Source of the DNA: Acinetobacter guerrae
GTDB taxonomy: Bacteria > Pseudomonadota > Gammaproteobacteria > Pseudomonadales > Moraxellaceae
Direction: 5' to 3'
Length of the DNA: 64,000 bases
Assembly: GCF_009372255.1 (NCBI RefSeq)
Contig: NZ_LXGN01000001.1
Coordinates: 1 to 64,000 of the forward strand
Part shown: piece after piece, positions 7,634 to 16,253 of the stretch
How the letters are laid out: each line of letters starts with the position of its first letter
Numbering within the stretch: position 1 is the stretch's first letter
Translations under genes and position numbers: made by a program
The notes under the pieces: generated by a model
Seen by the model: the letters and a program-made list of their open reading frames with translations, nothing else
Database searches by the model: none
Told to the model about the DNA's origin: nothing

Positions 7634-8839
7634 TTAAGCGACGTTTTCAATCACCATTGCTAAACCTTGGCCTACACCAATACATAAGCTAACAACTGCG
7701 TATTTTTTATTACGACGTTGTAACTCACGTGCGACAGTCAATGCTAAACGTGCACCAGATGCACCAAGTGGGTGTCCAATTGCAATTGCACCGCCATTTG
7801 GATTGACACGTGGATCATTAAAATCAACCCCTAAGCCTTTGAGGCAAGAAAGAACTTGTGAGGCAAAGGCTTCATTGATTTCAATAATATCCATATCATC
7901 TAGGGTTAAACCCGCACGAGCAACGGCTTTTTTAATAGCTTCGATAGGACCTGCACCCATAATACGTGGTTCAACACCTGCCGCTGCCGCAGACAAAATT
8001 TTTGCCATCGGTTTAAGACCATATTTTTGACCTGCAGATTCGGAACCTACCAACACAGCAGCAGCGCCATCATTAATACCTGAAGCATTACCCGCAGTGA
8101 CAACACCACCTTCAAATAAAGGTTTTAACTTGGTTAAGGCTTCAACCGTTGAACTTGGACGAGGATGTTCATCTTCAGTCACTTGTTTCGGTGGTAATTT
8201 TTTACCTTGAGATACTTCAACAGCCGTAATTTCACCAGTAAAGAAGCCATCTTCTTTTGCTTTTTGATATTTGGCTTGAGATTGTGCAGCGAATAAATCG
8301 GCTTGCTCACGTGTAATACCATATTCAGCAGCGACATTGTCGCCTGTTTCTGGCATTGAATGACCGCCATATTGCGCTACGATTTTTTTATTAGGAAACC
8401 GTGTACCAATGGTGGTGTCATAAATTTTGGCTTCACGGCTATAAGCACTTTCTGCTTTGCCCATCACAAATGGGGCACGTGACATACTTTCTACGCCACC
8501 CGCGACATATAAATCGCCTTCGCCACACGTAATCGCACGTGCAGAATCGATAATTGCACCTAAACCACTGGCACATAAACGATTGACAGTTTGACCCGGT
8601 ACAGTCACAGGCAAGCCTGCCAACAATGCCGCATGACGCGCTATGTTACGGCTATCTTCACCTGCCTGATTGGTATCGCCAAAAATGACATCTTCAATAT
8701 CCGCACCCGGTACACCTGTTTTTTCAATCAGACGTTGAATGACCAAGCCTGCTAGGTCATCTGGACGAATCGAAGCTAGTTCACCTGCATGGCGACCAAA
8801 TGGTGTACGTAAACCATCGTAAATATATGCGTTTAACAT
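7634..8839 (-). CDS. dcaF: Acetyl-CoA acyltransferase (beta-ketoadipyl-CoA thiolase type)
   Basis: This 401-residue thiolase cleaves a 3-oxoacyl-CoA with CoA to release acetyl-CoA (or succinyl-CoA and acetyl-CoA from beta-ketoadipyl-CoA). The nucleophilic cysteine is C89 in QTVNRLCASG. The C-terminal motifs NEAFASQ, GGAIAIGHPLGASGAR and SLCIGVGQG supply the other catalytic His and Cys. The length and the start MLNAYIYDGLRTPFGRH match the PcaF/PaaJ/DcaF group rather than FadA. AAGGGAA precedes the ATG. It is the last gene of a four-gene minus-strand operon with 21 bases to the upstream dehydrogenase. The gene symbol is given by analogy with the Acinetobacter dca cluster. Confidence 0.85.
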   Translation of the reverse strand: MLNAYIYDGLRTPFGRHAGELASIRPDDLAGLVIQRLIEKTGVPGADIEDVIFGDTNQAGEDSRNIARHAALLAGLPVTVPGQTVNRLCASGLGAIIDSARAITCGEGDLYVAGGVESMSRAPFVMGKAESAYSREAKIYDTTIGTRFPNKKIVAQYGGHSMPETGDNVAAEYGITREQADLFAAQSQAKYQKAKEDGFFTGEITAVEVSQGKKLPPKQVTEDEHPRPSSTVEALTKLKPLFEGGVVTAGNASGINDGAAAVLVGSESAGQKYGLKPMAKILSAAAAGVEPRIMGAGPIEAIKKAVARAGLTLDDMDIIEINEAFASQVLSCLKGLGVDFNDPRVNPNGGAIAIGHPLGASGARLALTVARELQRRNKKYAVVSLCIGVGQGLAMVIENVA

Positions 8840-8860
8840 GGAGTAAATTCCCTTTTTAAA

Positions 8861-10378
8861 TTAAGCAGTAAATGTAAGTGGAAGATTCAGTGCGACACGG
8901 CGTTGTAACCATGGGCTAGGGCGATAACGCGGATCGTAAGTCAATTCGGAAATGCGATTTAGAATCAATAGAATCTTGTCTGAGTTAAGTACATCACCCC
9001 ATTCAATTGGGCCATATGGATAACCCAGACCCAAACGTACAGCAGCATTGATGTCGTCGACTGTTGCAATATTCTGTTGCGCAATGTCACAACCCAAATT
9101 AATGACCATTGCCAATACACGTTGCGCGACAAAACCTGTACTTTCGTTAATGCGACTTACGATCGCACCATCAAGATTGAATATGGAGTGCGCTGCCTGA
9201 ATATAATCGGCATTCGTTGCAAGGGATGGCATGAGCGTACGATGTTTTTCAATGCCATACAGCATGTCTATCGCAACACTATGCGCAGGGGTTGCATTGA
9301 AACGTTTCGCAGCATGTGTGGTATCTTCACCGTAACAAGCCAACAAACATAAGCTGTCTGCCTGCGGTGTTGTTCCTGTATCCAATTGAATATTTTGTGC
9401 GCTTAGATAAGCTTCAAGCAGTTTTTTATCATCTGCAAAATCGGCTGCAATCCAAACAGCAGGGTAACGTTCTAAACGCTCGACCACTTTGGCTGCTGTT
9501 TCGCCTGTCTTACTACCTGTACGATAGTCATAAAAACCCTGACCGACTTTACGGCCTAACTGTTTGGCTTCGAGCATTTGTTTGGTGAGTGGACTTGGAC
9601 GATAACGTGCTTCTTCGTAATATTGATGATAGATTGATTCCATCACAGGATGTGAAACATCAAGTCCTGTTAAATCCATCAATTCAAATGGCCCCATTCT
9701 GAAACCAACGCCATCCCGTAAAATACGATCGATTTCACTAATATCAGCGACATTTTCATTCAGAATTTTTAAAGCTTCTGTGCCATAAGCGCGGCCCGCA
9801 TGGTTAATGATAAATCCTGGTGTATCTTTTGCTACCACTGGGCGATGACCAAAAACACGAGAGAGTTGGTTCAGCGTTTCCACATGTTTTGGATCAGTTT
9901 TTAAACCTTGAATCACTTCAACCACTTTCATAAGTGGTACAGGATTAAAGAAGTGATAACCAATCACACGTTCAGGATGCTGACAATTCGCTGCGATGGC
10001 AGTAATAGAAAGCGAAGACGTATTTGACGCCAAAATTGTGGTTTCAGGTACAATTGCCTCAAGCTGATCCATCAAAGATTGTTTAATATCCAGACGTTCA
10101 ATAATGGCTTCTACAATTAAATCACAGTCTTTTAAATCACTGAGTTCATTCGCAACCAATAGGTTAGCATTCGCTGTATTTGCTTGTTCAACTGTGATTT
10201 TATTTTTATCGAGTAGTTTTTGAAATGTGGCTGCTAATTTTTCTTTGGCTTGTTGTGCTGCACCCGCTTTGGCATCATATAAATAAGTCGTATGACCTGA
10301 TTGCGCCGCGATTTGAGCAATACCACTACCCATTACACCTACGCCTATAATGGCAATAGTTTTGATTTGTTGTGTCAT
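8861..10378 (-). CDS. dcaH: 3-hydroxyacyl-CoA dehydrogenase, PaaH/DcaH type
   Basis: The 505-residue enzyme oxidises a 3-hydroxyacyl-CoA to the 3-oxoacyl-CoA with NAD+. The Rossmann motif is IGVGVMGSGIAQIAAQSGH at about residues 11-29, followed by the GYHFFNPVPLMKVVEVI segment that contains the catalytic histidine. A second, C-terminal 3HCDH domain (about 400-480, with GFVAQRVLAMVINLG and GLGYPYGPIEWGD) makes it longer than a simple HBD (~280 residues) and places it with PaaH. It lies between the SDR and thiolase genes in the operon. The product would feed directly into the thiolase. Confidence 0.85.
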   Translation of the reverse strand: MTQQIKTIAIIGVGVMGSGIAQIAAQSGHTTYLYDAKAGAAQQAKEKLAATFQKLLDKNKITVEQANTANANLLVANELSDLKDCDLIVEAIIERLDIKQSLMDQLEAIVPETTILASNTSSLSITAIAANCQHPERVIGYHFFNPVPLMKVVEVIQGLKTDPKHVETLNQLSRVFGHRPVVAKDTPGFIINHAGRAYGTEALKILNENVADISEIDRILRDGVGFRMGPFELMDLTGLDVSHPVMESIYHQYYEEARYRPSPLTKQMLEAKQLGRKVGQGFYDYRTGSKTGETAAKVVERLERYPAVWIAADFADDKKLLEAYLSAQNIQLDTGTTPQADSLCLLACYGEDTTHAAKRFNATPAHSVAIDMLYGIEKHRTLMPSLATNADYIQAAHSIFNLDGAIVSRINESTGFVAQRVLAMVINLGCDIAQQNIATVDDINAAVRLGLGYPYGPIEWGDVLNSDKILLILNRISELTYDPRYRPSPWLQRRVALNLPLTFTA

Positions 10379-10426
10379 GATGACTGTCCTAAGATACTGT
10401 AATCATTAAAAAATAGTGAAACAAAA

Positions 10427-11188
10427 TTAAGTTAACCGCTGCTTATCACCGTCAATGGGTAATATCTGTCCCGAAATAGAACGACCACTGTCAGATGCTA
10501 GAAAAACGCATAAATCGGCAATATGTTTAGGATTGACAAAATGTTTGAGTGACTGATTGGCCAAAGCATTTTGGGTAACATCTTCAAGTGAAATATTCAT
10601 CGCGTCTGCACGTGCTTGTAACACGCGTTGTACACGTTCACCATCAACCGCTCCCGGAAGCACGGCATTGACACGAATATCAAATGCACCCAGTTCCATC
10701 GAAAGGGTTTTGGTAAAACCAATAATTCCCCATTTTGAGGTTGAATAGGCCAGTCTAAATGGATAGCCCATACGTCCTGCAATGGAGGATAGATTGATGA
10801 TTACACCTGAATTGGATTGCTTTAAATAAGGAATAGCAAGCTTGGTCATCATAAAAGTGCTGTTCAAATTTAGATTTAAAACCTGCGTCCAGTCAGCAAA
10901 ACTAAGTTCTTCTGCTGCAATGGTTGGGCCTGAAATTCCTGTGTTATTGACCAGAATATCTAATCCGCCCAACTGTTGCATGGCGCTTTCAAACATAGGT
11001 TGGATTGCATCCATTTGACCTAGATCGCAACAGGCAATATGCAGTTGAGGATAATCCTGTTTGAACTTCTGCAAGCTATCTTCATTAATGTCGCATACAA
11101 AAACCTGATCACCTTGCGTCAAAAAGGCTTCTGCTATACATCGACCAATTCCTGAACCACCAGCACTAATAAAAACTTTACGAGCCAT
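10427..11188 (-). CDS. SDR-family oxidoreductase
   Basis: A 253-residue short-chain dehydrogenase. The cofactor loop is SAGGSGIG at residues 8-15, with serine in place of the usual threonine of TGxxxGIG. NNTG (81-84) replaces the common NNAG. The catalytic set is S135, Y148 and K152 (YSTSK). The C-terminus GRSISGQILPIDGDKQ is typical of classical SDRs. AGGGAATG precedes the ATG. It sits inside the beta-oxidation operon, 48 bases before the hydroxyacyl-CoA dehydrogenase and 33 bases after the enoyl-CoA hydratase. Its presence suggests that the natural substrate has a hydroxyl or keto group needing an extra redox step, or that it acts as an alternative 3-hydroxyacyl dehydrogenase. Substrate not determinable here. 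Confidence 0.8.
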   Translation of the reverse strand: MARKVFISAGGSGIGRCIAEAFLTQGDQVFVCDINEDSLQKFKQDYPQLHIACCDLGQMDAIQPMFESAMQQLGGLDILVNNTGISGPTIAAEELSFADWTQVLNLNLNSTFMMTKLAIPYLKQSNSGVIINLSSIAGRMGYPFRLAYSTSKWGIIGFTKTLSMELGAFDIRVNAVLPGAVDGERVQRVLQARADAMNISLEDVTQNALANQSLKHFVNPKHIADLCVFLASDSGRSISGQILPIDGDKQRLT

Positions 11189-11221
11189 TATTTCATTCCC
11201 TAAATATTTGCCTGTGAAGAT

Positions 11222-12010
11222 TTATTTGCCTTGATACGACGGTTTACGTTTTTCGATAAAGGCGGTAATACCTTCATTTTTATCTTCTGTAGAAAACAGC
11301 AATTGGAAAGATTTACGTTCTAGAGTTAAGCCTGCATTTAGTGGTACGTCTTCGCTCAAAAGAGCAACCTCTTTAATTTGTTGCAAGGCAATAGGAGGCA
11401 TTTTGGCAAGACTTTGTGCCATTTTGATTGCAGTAGGGATGGTTTGATCATCTTCGGTCACTTGAGAAACCAGTCCCATTAGATACGCTTCTTCTGCTGG
11501 AACCATTGCACCAGTCATGATCATGCGCATGGCATGAAATTTTCCAACGGCGCGGAACAAACGCTGTGTACCACCAGCACCTGGCATTAAACCGACTTTA
11601 ATTTCAGGTTGACCAAAGATTGCGCCTTTACCTGCAATAATAATGTCGCTATGCATGGCAAGTTCACAACCGCCACCTAAAGCGTAGCCATTTACTGCCG
11701 CTATGACAGGTTTTGGACATTGAGAAATTGCATTCCAGTAGCGCTCTGTACGGCGTAGCATCATGTCAGTTGAGCCTGCTGTAGCCATTTCTTTTAAATC
11801 TGCACCTGCCGCAAAAACGTCATCACCACCAGTTAAAACAATCGCATTGATTTCGTCATTAAAACTGAGTTCAGTAAATGCCTGTGCAAGTTGTTTGCGC
11901 ACTTCGGTATTTAAAGCATTTTTAGAGTCTGGACGATTAATTTTGACGATTGCAATCTTTTCGATGGAATAGTCTATTTCAACAAAATTATCCTTTTTAA
12001 GTTCTGTCAT
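11222..12010 (-). CDS. dcaE: Enoyl-CoA hydratase
   Basis: This is a 262-residue crotonase-fold protein that hydrates 2-enoyl-CoA. The oxyanion-hole segments are AAGADLKE (67-74) and GYALGGGCEL (108-117). The two catalytic glutamates are present at E116 and E136 (FGQPEIKVGLMPGAGG), so true hydratase activity is expected. ATG 12010 is chosen because AAAGGATG precedes it; an upstream in-frame start at 12052 would add 14 residues with no ribosome site. It is the first gene of the minus-strand operon and is transcribed away from the acyl-CoA dehydrogenase at 12328. The dcaE symbol is by analogy with the Acinetobacter dicarboxylate cluster. Confidence 0.85.
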   Translation of the reverse strand: MTELKKDNFVEIDYSIEKIAIVKINRPDSKNALNTEVRKQLAQAFTELSFNDEINAIVLTGGDDVFAAGADLKEMATAGSTDMMLRRTERYWNAISQCPKPVIAAVNGYALGGGCELAMHSDIIIAGKGAIFGQPEIKVGLMPGAGGTQRLFRAVGKFHAMRMIMTGAMVPAEEAYLMGLVSQVTEDDQTIPTAIKMAQSLAKMPPIALQQIKEVALLSEDVPLNAGLTLERKSFQLLFSTEDKNEGITAFIEKRKPSYQGK

Positions 12011-12327
12011 TTTCACATCCTTTGTTTCGCATATCAAAACTATATTCCTCATATGATGCTTAAACCACAGAATTTTTCAAGTGTTTTTTCTTACTTATTC
12101 TAAGATGAACCAGTATTGCAGCAATAAATGATTGAAAAATATAGGTCACATGATAATAAATTTCGTTAAACGAAATTTATTTTTAAAAAGTATTGGAAAG
12201 TTGGTTTTAATTCTCGTAGTATGAAATCAATTTGAAGCAGAATTTAATTTTGTGAAACCTTATAGGCTAATTGATTTGCGAAATAGTAAATCAAAAATAG
12301 CGAAATACATGAAATGGGAGATCGCTC
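12011..12327. promoter_or_regulatory. Divergent control region of the beta-oxidation genes
   Basis: This 317-base region separates the enoyl-CoA hydratase operon (minus) from the acyl-CoA dehydrogenase (plus) and encodes nothing recognisable. It holds a 27-base perfect palindrome (12155-12181) in its centre and two GCGAAATA direct copies at 12278 and 12300, 22 bases apart. The layout suggests one regulator controlling both directions. Confidence 0.6.
12155..12181. promoter_or_regulatory. 27-bp palindrome, operator candidate
   Basis: Arms AATAAATTTCGT and ACGAAATTTATT are perfect inverted copies around TAA. The core TTTCGT-TAA-ACGAAA follows the same 6-3-6 plan as the other IclR-like sites in the island. 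It lies 145 bases from the hydratase start and 147 bases from the dehydrogenase start, almost at the midpoint. Confidence 0.55.
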
Positions 12328-13482
12328 ATGATCCGCGATGAAGGAATGTTGCAACAATTACTCTCGACAATTCGAGATTTTGTGAAAAATGAATTAGTTC
12401 CAAGAGAACACGAAGTCGATGAACTTAATGATATTCCTCAGGATGTCATTGAAAAAATGCGTGAATTAGGTCTGTTTGGACTAACCATTCCCGAAGAATA
12501 CGGCGGCATGGGTCTGACGATGGAAGAAGAAGTCAATGTGGCTTTTGAGTTAGGACATACTTCTCCAGCATTTCGCTCACTTATTGGTACAAATAATGGA
12601 ATCGGGTCAAGCGGCTTGATTATTGATGGTACAGAAGAGCAAAAACAAAAATATTTACCACGTTATGCCAGCGGTGAAATTATTGGTTCATTTTGTTTAA
12701 CTGAGCCAGAAGCAGGCTCAGATGCAGGTTCATTAAAAACCAATGCAGTAAAAGATGGTGATTTTTATGTTTTAAACGGCACCAAACGTTTTATTACCAA
12801 TGCACCACGCGCATCAACCTTTACGGTTATGGCACGTACTAATCCTGAAATTAAAGGTGCTAGTGGCATCTCTGCATTTTTGGTTGAAGCCAACACACCA
12901 GGTATTTCATTAGGCAAAATTGATAAAAAAATGGGTCAAAAGGGTTCACATACCTGTGACGTGATTTTTGAAAATTGCCGTATTCCAGCTTCAGCCCTAA
13001 TTGGTGGGGTAGAAGGTGTAGGCTTTAAAACAGCCATGAAAGTTTTGGATAAAGGCCGTTTACACATTGGCGCGTATAGCGTTGGTGTTGCTGAGCGTAT
13101 GCTAGACGACGCATTACTTTATGCGGTTGAGCGTAAGCAGTTTGGTCAACCAATTGCAAACTTCCAATTAATTCAAGCCATGTTGGCTGACTCTAAAGCT
13201 GAAATCTACGCAGCTAAATGTATGGTTTTAGATGCTGCACGTCGTCGTGATGCGGGTCAAAACATTAGCACTGAAGCATCTTGCGCAAAAATGTTTGCTA
13301 CTGAAATGTGTGGTCGTGTTGCAGATCGCTGTGTGCAGATTCATGGTGGCGCGGGCTATATCAGCGAATATTCAATTGAACGCTTTTACCGTGATGTGCG
13401 TTTATTCCGTCTGTATGAAGGTACAACTCAGGTTCAACAAATCATTATTGCAAAAAATATGATTAAGGAAGTGACTGCTTAA
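12328..13482 (+). CDS. dcaA: Acyl-CoA dehydrogenase (short/dicarboxylyl chain type)
   Basis: The 384-residue flavoprotein introduces a 2,3 double bond into acyl-CoA and passes electrons to ETF. It has the N-terminal helical domain, the middle-domain signature SFCLTEPEAGSDAGS (121-135) and the C-terminal domain. The catalytic glutamate is E364 in RLYEGTTQVQQ. The length is typical. GGGAG lies upstream of the ATG. It is divergent from the hydratase/dehydrogenase/thiolase operon, so the two transcripts together cover all four beta-oxidation steps. A perfect terminator follows. The dcaA symbol is by analogy only. Confidence 0.85.
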   Translation: MIRDEGMLQQLLSTIRDFVKNELVPREHEVDELNDIPQDVIEKMRELGLFGLTIPEEYGGMGLTMEEEVNVAFELGHTSPAFRSLIGTNNGIGSSGLIIDGTEEQKQKYLPRYASGEIIGSFCLTEPEAGSDAGSLKTNAVKDGDFYVLNGTKRFITNAPRASTFTVMARTNPEIKGASGISAFLVEANTPGISLGKIDKKMGQKGSHTCDVIFENCRIPASALIGGVEGVGFKTAMKVLDKGRLHIGAYSVGVAERMLDDALLYAVERKQFGQPIANFQLIQAMLADSKAEIYAAKCMVLDAARRRDAGQNISTEASCAKMFATEMCGRVADRCVQIHGGAGYISEYSIERFYRDVRLFRLYEGTTQVQQIIIAKNMIKEVTA

Positions 13483-13499
13483 CTTTTTAGTGAAGTAAA

Positions 13500-13531
13500 A
13501 CATGAGGCAATTGGATGCCTCATGTATTTTT
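13500..13531 (+). terminator. Terminator after acyl-CoA dehydrogenase
   Basis: ACATGAGGCA (13500-13509) and TGCCTCATGT (13516-13525) form a perfect 10-base stem with a 6-base loop, followed by ATTTTTG. It lies between the dehydrogenase stop and the next transporter, which starts 22 bases after the stem, so read-through is likely to be partial. Confidence 0.75.
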
Positions 13532-13547
13532 GTCTGAGGAAAGAGAC

Positions 13548-14828
13548 ATGGCAACAGATACAATTACATCAAGCAGTACGATACAGGCAATTCAAACGCC
13601 TAAAAAAATCTGGATTACCGCATTTATATTTGCTTTTCTTGCTTTACTTTGTGACGGCGCTGACTTGGGCTTTTTAGCTTTAAGTTTAACCAGTCTAAAA
13701 GCAGAGTTTCATCTTACAGGGGTACAGGCAGGGACATTAGGAAGTTTAACCTTATTGGGTTCAGCCATTGGTGGTTTATTTGGCGGATGGGCGTGCGACC
13801 GTTTTGGTCGTGTACGTATTATTGTGTTCTTTATTGCTTATTCTTCAATTTTGACCTGTGCTTTGGGTTTTACTCATTCTTTTGAACAGTTCGCTATTGT
13901 GCGAGTATTTGGCTCAATGGGTCTGGGCGCACTGTATATTGCCTGTAATGTATTGATGTCTGAAATGGTACCTACTAAGCATCGTACTACAGTTCTTGCT
14001 GCATTAATGACGGGCTATACGCTGGGTTCTCTGCTTGCGACTTTATTGGCTGGGCATATTATTCCAGATCATGGTTGGCGCTATCTATATTGGTTATCAA
14101 TCACTCCAATTGTGTTGTCTTTCTTTATGTATTTCATGGTGCCTGAACCAGAATCATGGAAAAAATCACGTCAAATTCGTGCGGCTCAAACTGATGGTGG
14201 GATGAAAGCCATAAAACGTGAAAATCCATATCGTGAAATCTTTAAGGAAAAGAAACATGGTGTGATGTTTTTGCTCTGGGTAATTAGTACAGGCGCATTA
14301 CAGTTTGGCTATTACGGTGTGAGTAACTGGTTACCAGCTTATCTGGAATCAGAGTTAGGTATTAAATTTAAAGAAATGGCAATGTATATGGTGGGTACGT
14401 TCATCATTATGATTTTTGCCAAAATTATTGCAGGAATGATTGCAGATCGTCTAGGTCGTCGTGCGGTATTTGCTTTCGGAACAATTGGGACTGCCTTATT
14501 TATTCCAGTCATTGTGTATCTCAACACGCCTGTCAATATCCTCTGGCTCATGCTGTTCTTTGGTTTCCTTTACGGTATTCCTTATGCCATCAATGCAACC
14601 TACATGACAGAAAGCTTTCCAACGTCTATTCGTGGTTCCGCAGTGGGCGGCGCATACAACGTCGGAAAAGTGCTGTCAATTTTCTCGCCATTAACCATTG
14701 GTTATTTATCACAAAATGGTTCTATTGGTTTAGGTCTGTTAGTTATGGCGGGTGCTTATTTTATCTGTGGTGTGATTCCACTGTTATTTATTAAAGATCG
14801 ACTCTTTAACCCGCAAAAAGCAGATTAA
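13548..14828 (+). CDS. MFS transporter, AAHS family
   Basis: A 426-residue 12-helix symporter with DGAD at 36-39 and GGWACDRFGRVR after helix 2. It is similar along its length to the genes at 189 and 14928 (for example TYMTESFPTSIRGSAVGGAYNVG near the C-terminus). I start at ATG 13548 with GAGGAAAGAG just upstream; the earlier ATG at 13515 lies inside the terminator stem and is not credible. It is predicted to import the acid that the neighbouring CoA-transferases and beta-oxidation enzymes degrade. This is one of two candidate DcaK-like transporters placed in tandem. Whether the pair have different substrates or affinities cannot be read from sequence. Confidence 0.85.
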   Translation: MATDTITSSSTIQAIQTPKKIWITAFIFAFLALLCDGADLGFLALSLTSLKAEFHLTGVQAGTLGSLTLLGSAIGGLFGGWACDRFGRVRIIVFFIAYSSILTCALGFTHSFEQFAIVRVFGSMGLGALYIACNVLMSEMVPTKHRTTVLAALMTGYTLGSLLATLLAGHIIPDHGWRYLYWLSITPIVLSFFMYFMVPEPESWKKSRQIRAAQTDGGMKAIKRENPYREIFKEKKHGVMFLLWVISTGALQFGYYGVSNWLPAYLESELGIKFKEMAMYMVGTFIIMIFAKIIAGMIADRLGRRAVFAFGTIGTALFIPVIVYLNTPVNILWLMLFFGFLYGIPYAINATYMTESFPTSIRGSAVGGAYNVGKVLSIFSPLTIGYLSQNGSIGLGLLVMAGAYFICGVIPLLFIKDRLFNPQKAD

Positions 14829-14838
14829 TGCAGCTATT

Positions 14839-14869
14839 CAGACTGGTGATGGATCACCAGTCTGTATTT
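14839..14869 (+). terminator. Hairpin between tandem AAHS genes
   Basis: CAGACTGGTG (14839-14848) and CACCAGTCTG (14855-14864) are perfect complements with a 6-base loop, followed by TATTTA. It is probably a terminator or attenuator with a weak T-tract. Confidence 0.6.
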
Positions 14870-14927
14870 AAAAAATATTCAATATTTAAAAGTACAACAA
14901 ATTCATCTAAATGAAATAGGTGGCAAT

Positions 14928-16202
14928 ATGAAAATGGAAGTTTTAGGTTTTGAGAAAGATACGGTGATTCAGACACCAAAAAAAGTCTGGATGACTGCGT
15001 TTATATTTTGTTTTTTGGTGTTGCTGTGTGACGGAGCGGATATCGGGATTTTGGCTTTTACACTAACAAGTTTGAAAGCAGAGTTTGGTTTAACCAGTGT
15101 ACAGGCGGGCGCTTTAGGAAGCTGGTCTATTTTTGGAATGGCCATTGGTGGTTTGATTGGTGGATGGGCAAGTGATCGTTTTGGACGTGTACGCGTGATT
15201 GTCATCGCAACAGCAATGTTTGCCATTCTTTCAGCATGTACGGGGTTGGCACAGTCTTATGAACAGATTGTTATTTTGAGAGCGATTACCTGCTTAGGTT
15301 TAGGGTCACTTTATATTGCATGTAACACACTTATGTCGGAATTGGTTCCGACTAAATATAGAACAACTGTTCTGGCAACACTTATGACAGGTTATACCTT
15401 AGGTTCATTGGTGATTACCGCTTTATCAGGATGGGTTATTCCTGAGTTTGGTTGGCGAATGCTGTATTTCATTACAATCATCCCAATTATCTTTTCCATT
15501 TTGATGTACTTTCTTGTCCCAGAACCCGCGTCGTGGAAAAAAGCGCGCGCACTCAAATTAGCAAACCCGCAAGCAGGTAAAGCACAAAAACTCGAAAACC
15601 CTTATGTCGCATTATTTAAAGATAAACAACACGGCAGAATGTTGATGTTGTGGACATTTAGTTCTGGGTTTTTATTGTTTGGTTATTTTGGCGTGAGTAA
15701 CTGGCTGCCTTCATATTTAGAGGCAGAACTGGGGATCAAGTTTAAAGAGATGGCAATTTATATGATTGGGACTTTCCTGACCATGATGTTTGCCAAAGTG
15801 ATAGCAGGTTTTGTCGCAGACAGAATTGGCCGTCGAATTGTATTTGCGTTTGGAACAATGGGCACTGCTTTATTTATTCCAGTCGTCGTCTATTTCCACA
15901 CTGCTGAAAATATTGGTTGGTTAATGCTGATTTTTGGATTTTTGTATGGAATCCCTTATGCCATTAATGCCACATATTTAACTGAAAGTTTTCCGACTTC
16001 AATTCGAGGAACTGCGGTAGGTGGTGCATTTAATATTGGAAGAATTGGTGCAATTTTTGCCCCGATTGCAATTGGTTATTTAGCAACCCATAACTCTATC
16101 GGTGCAGGTTTGCTTTTAATGGGTGTTGCTTACTTTTTATGTGGTTTGATTCCAACCTTGTTTATCAAAGACAGATTATACGATCCGCAAAAGGCTGAGT
16201 AA
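14928..16202 (+). CDS. MFS transporter, AAHS family (DcaK-like)
   Basis: A 424-residue 12-helix symporter with DGAD at 35-38, GGWASDRFGRVR after helix 2 and TYLTESFPTSIRGTAVGGAFNIGR near helix 10. AGGTGG precedes the ATG. It is a tandem paralogue of the gene at 13548 and is followed after 51 bases by the two-subunit CoA-transferase and then by the porin, so import through both membranes and CoA activation would be co-expressed. In Acinetobacter dicarboxylate clusters a transporter of this family (DcaK) occupies a similar position. Substrate assignment is inference. Confidence 0.85.
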   Translation: MKMEVLGFEKDTVIQTPKKVWMTAFIFCFLVLLCDGADIGILAFTLTSLKAEFGLTSVQAGALGSWSIFGMAIGGLIGGWASDRFGRVRVIVIATAMFAILSACTGLAQSYEQIVILRAITCLGLGSLYIACNTLMSELVPTKYRTTVLATLMTGYTLGSLVITALSGWVIPEFGWRMLYFITIIPIIFSILMYFLVPEPASWKKARALKLANPQAGKAQKLENPYVALFKDKQHGRMLMLWTFSSGFLLFGYFGVSNWLPSYLEAELGIKFKEMAIYMIGTFLTMMFAKVIAGFVADRIGRRIVFAFGTMGTALFIPVVVYFHTAENIGWLMLIFGFLYGIPYAINATYLTESFPTSIRGTAVGGAFNIGRIGAIFAPIAIGYLATHNSIGAGLLLMGVAYFLCGLIPTLFIKDRLYDPQKAE

Positions 16203-16253
16203 TGAATAGTTTACAAATGATTTTGTAAATGAAAACAGAAGGAATGAATTGAT

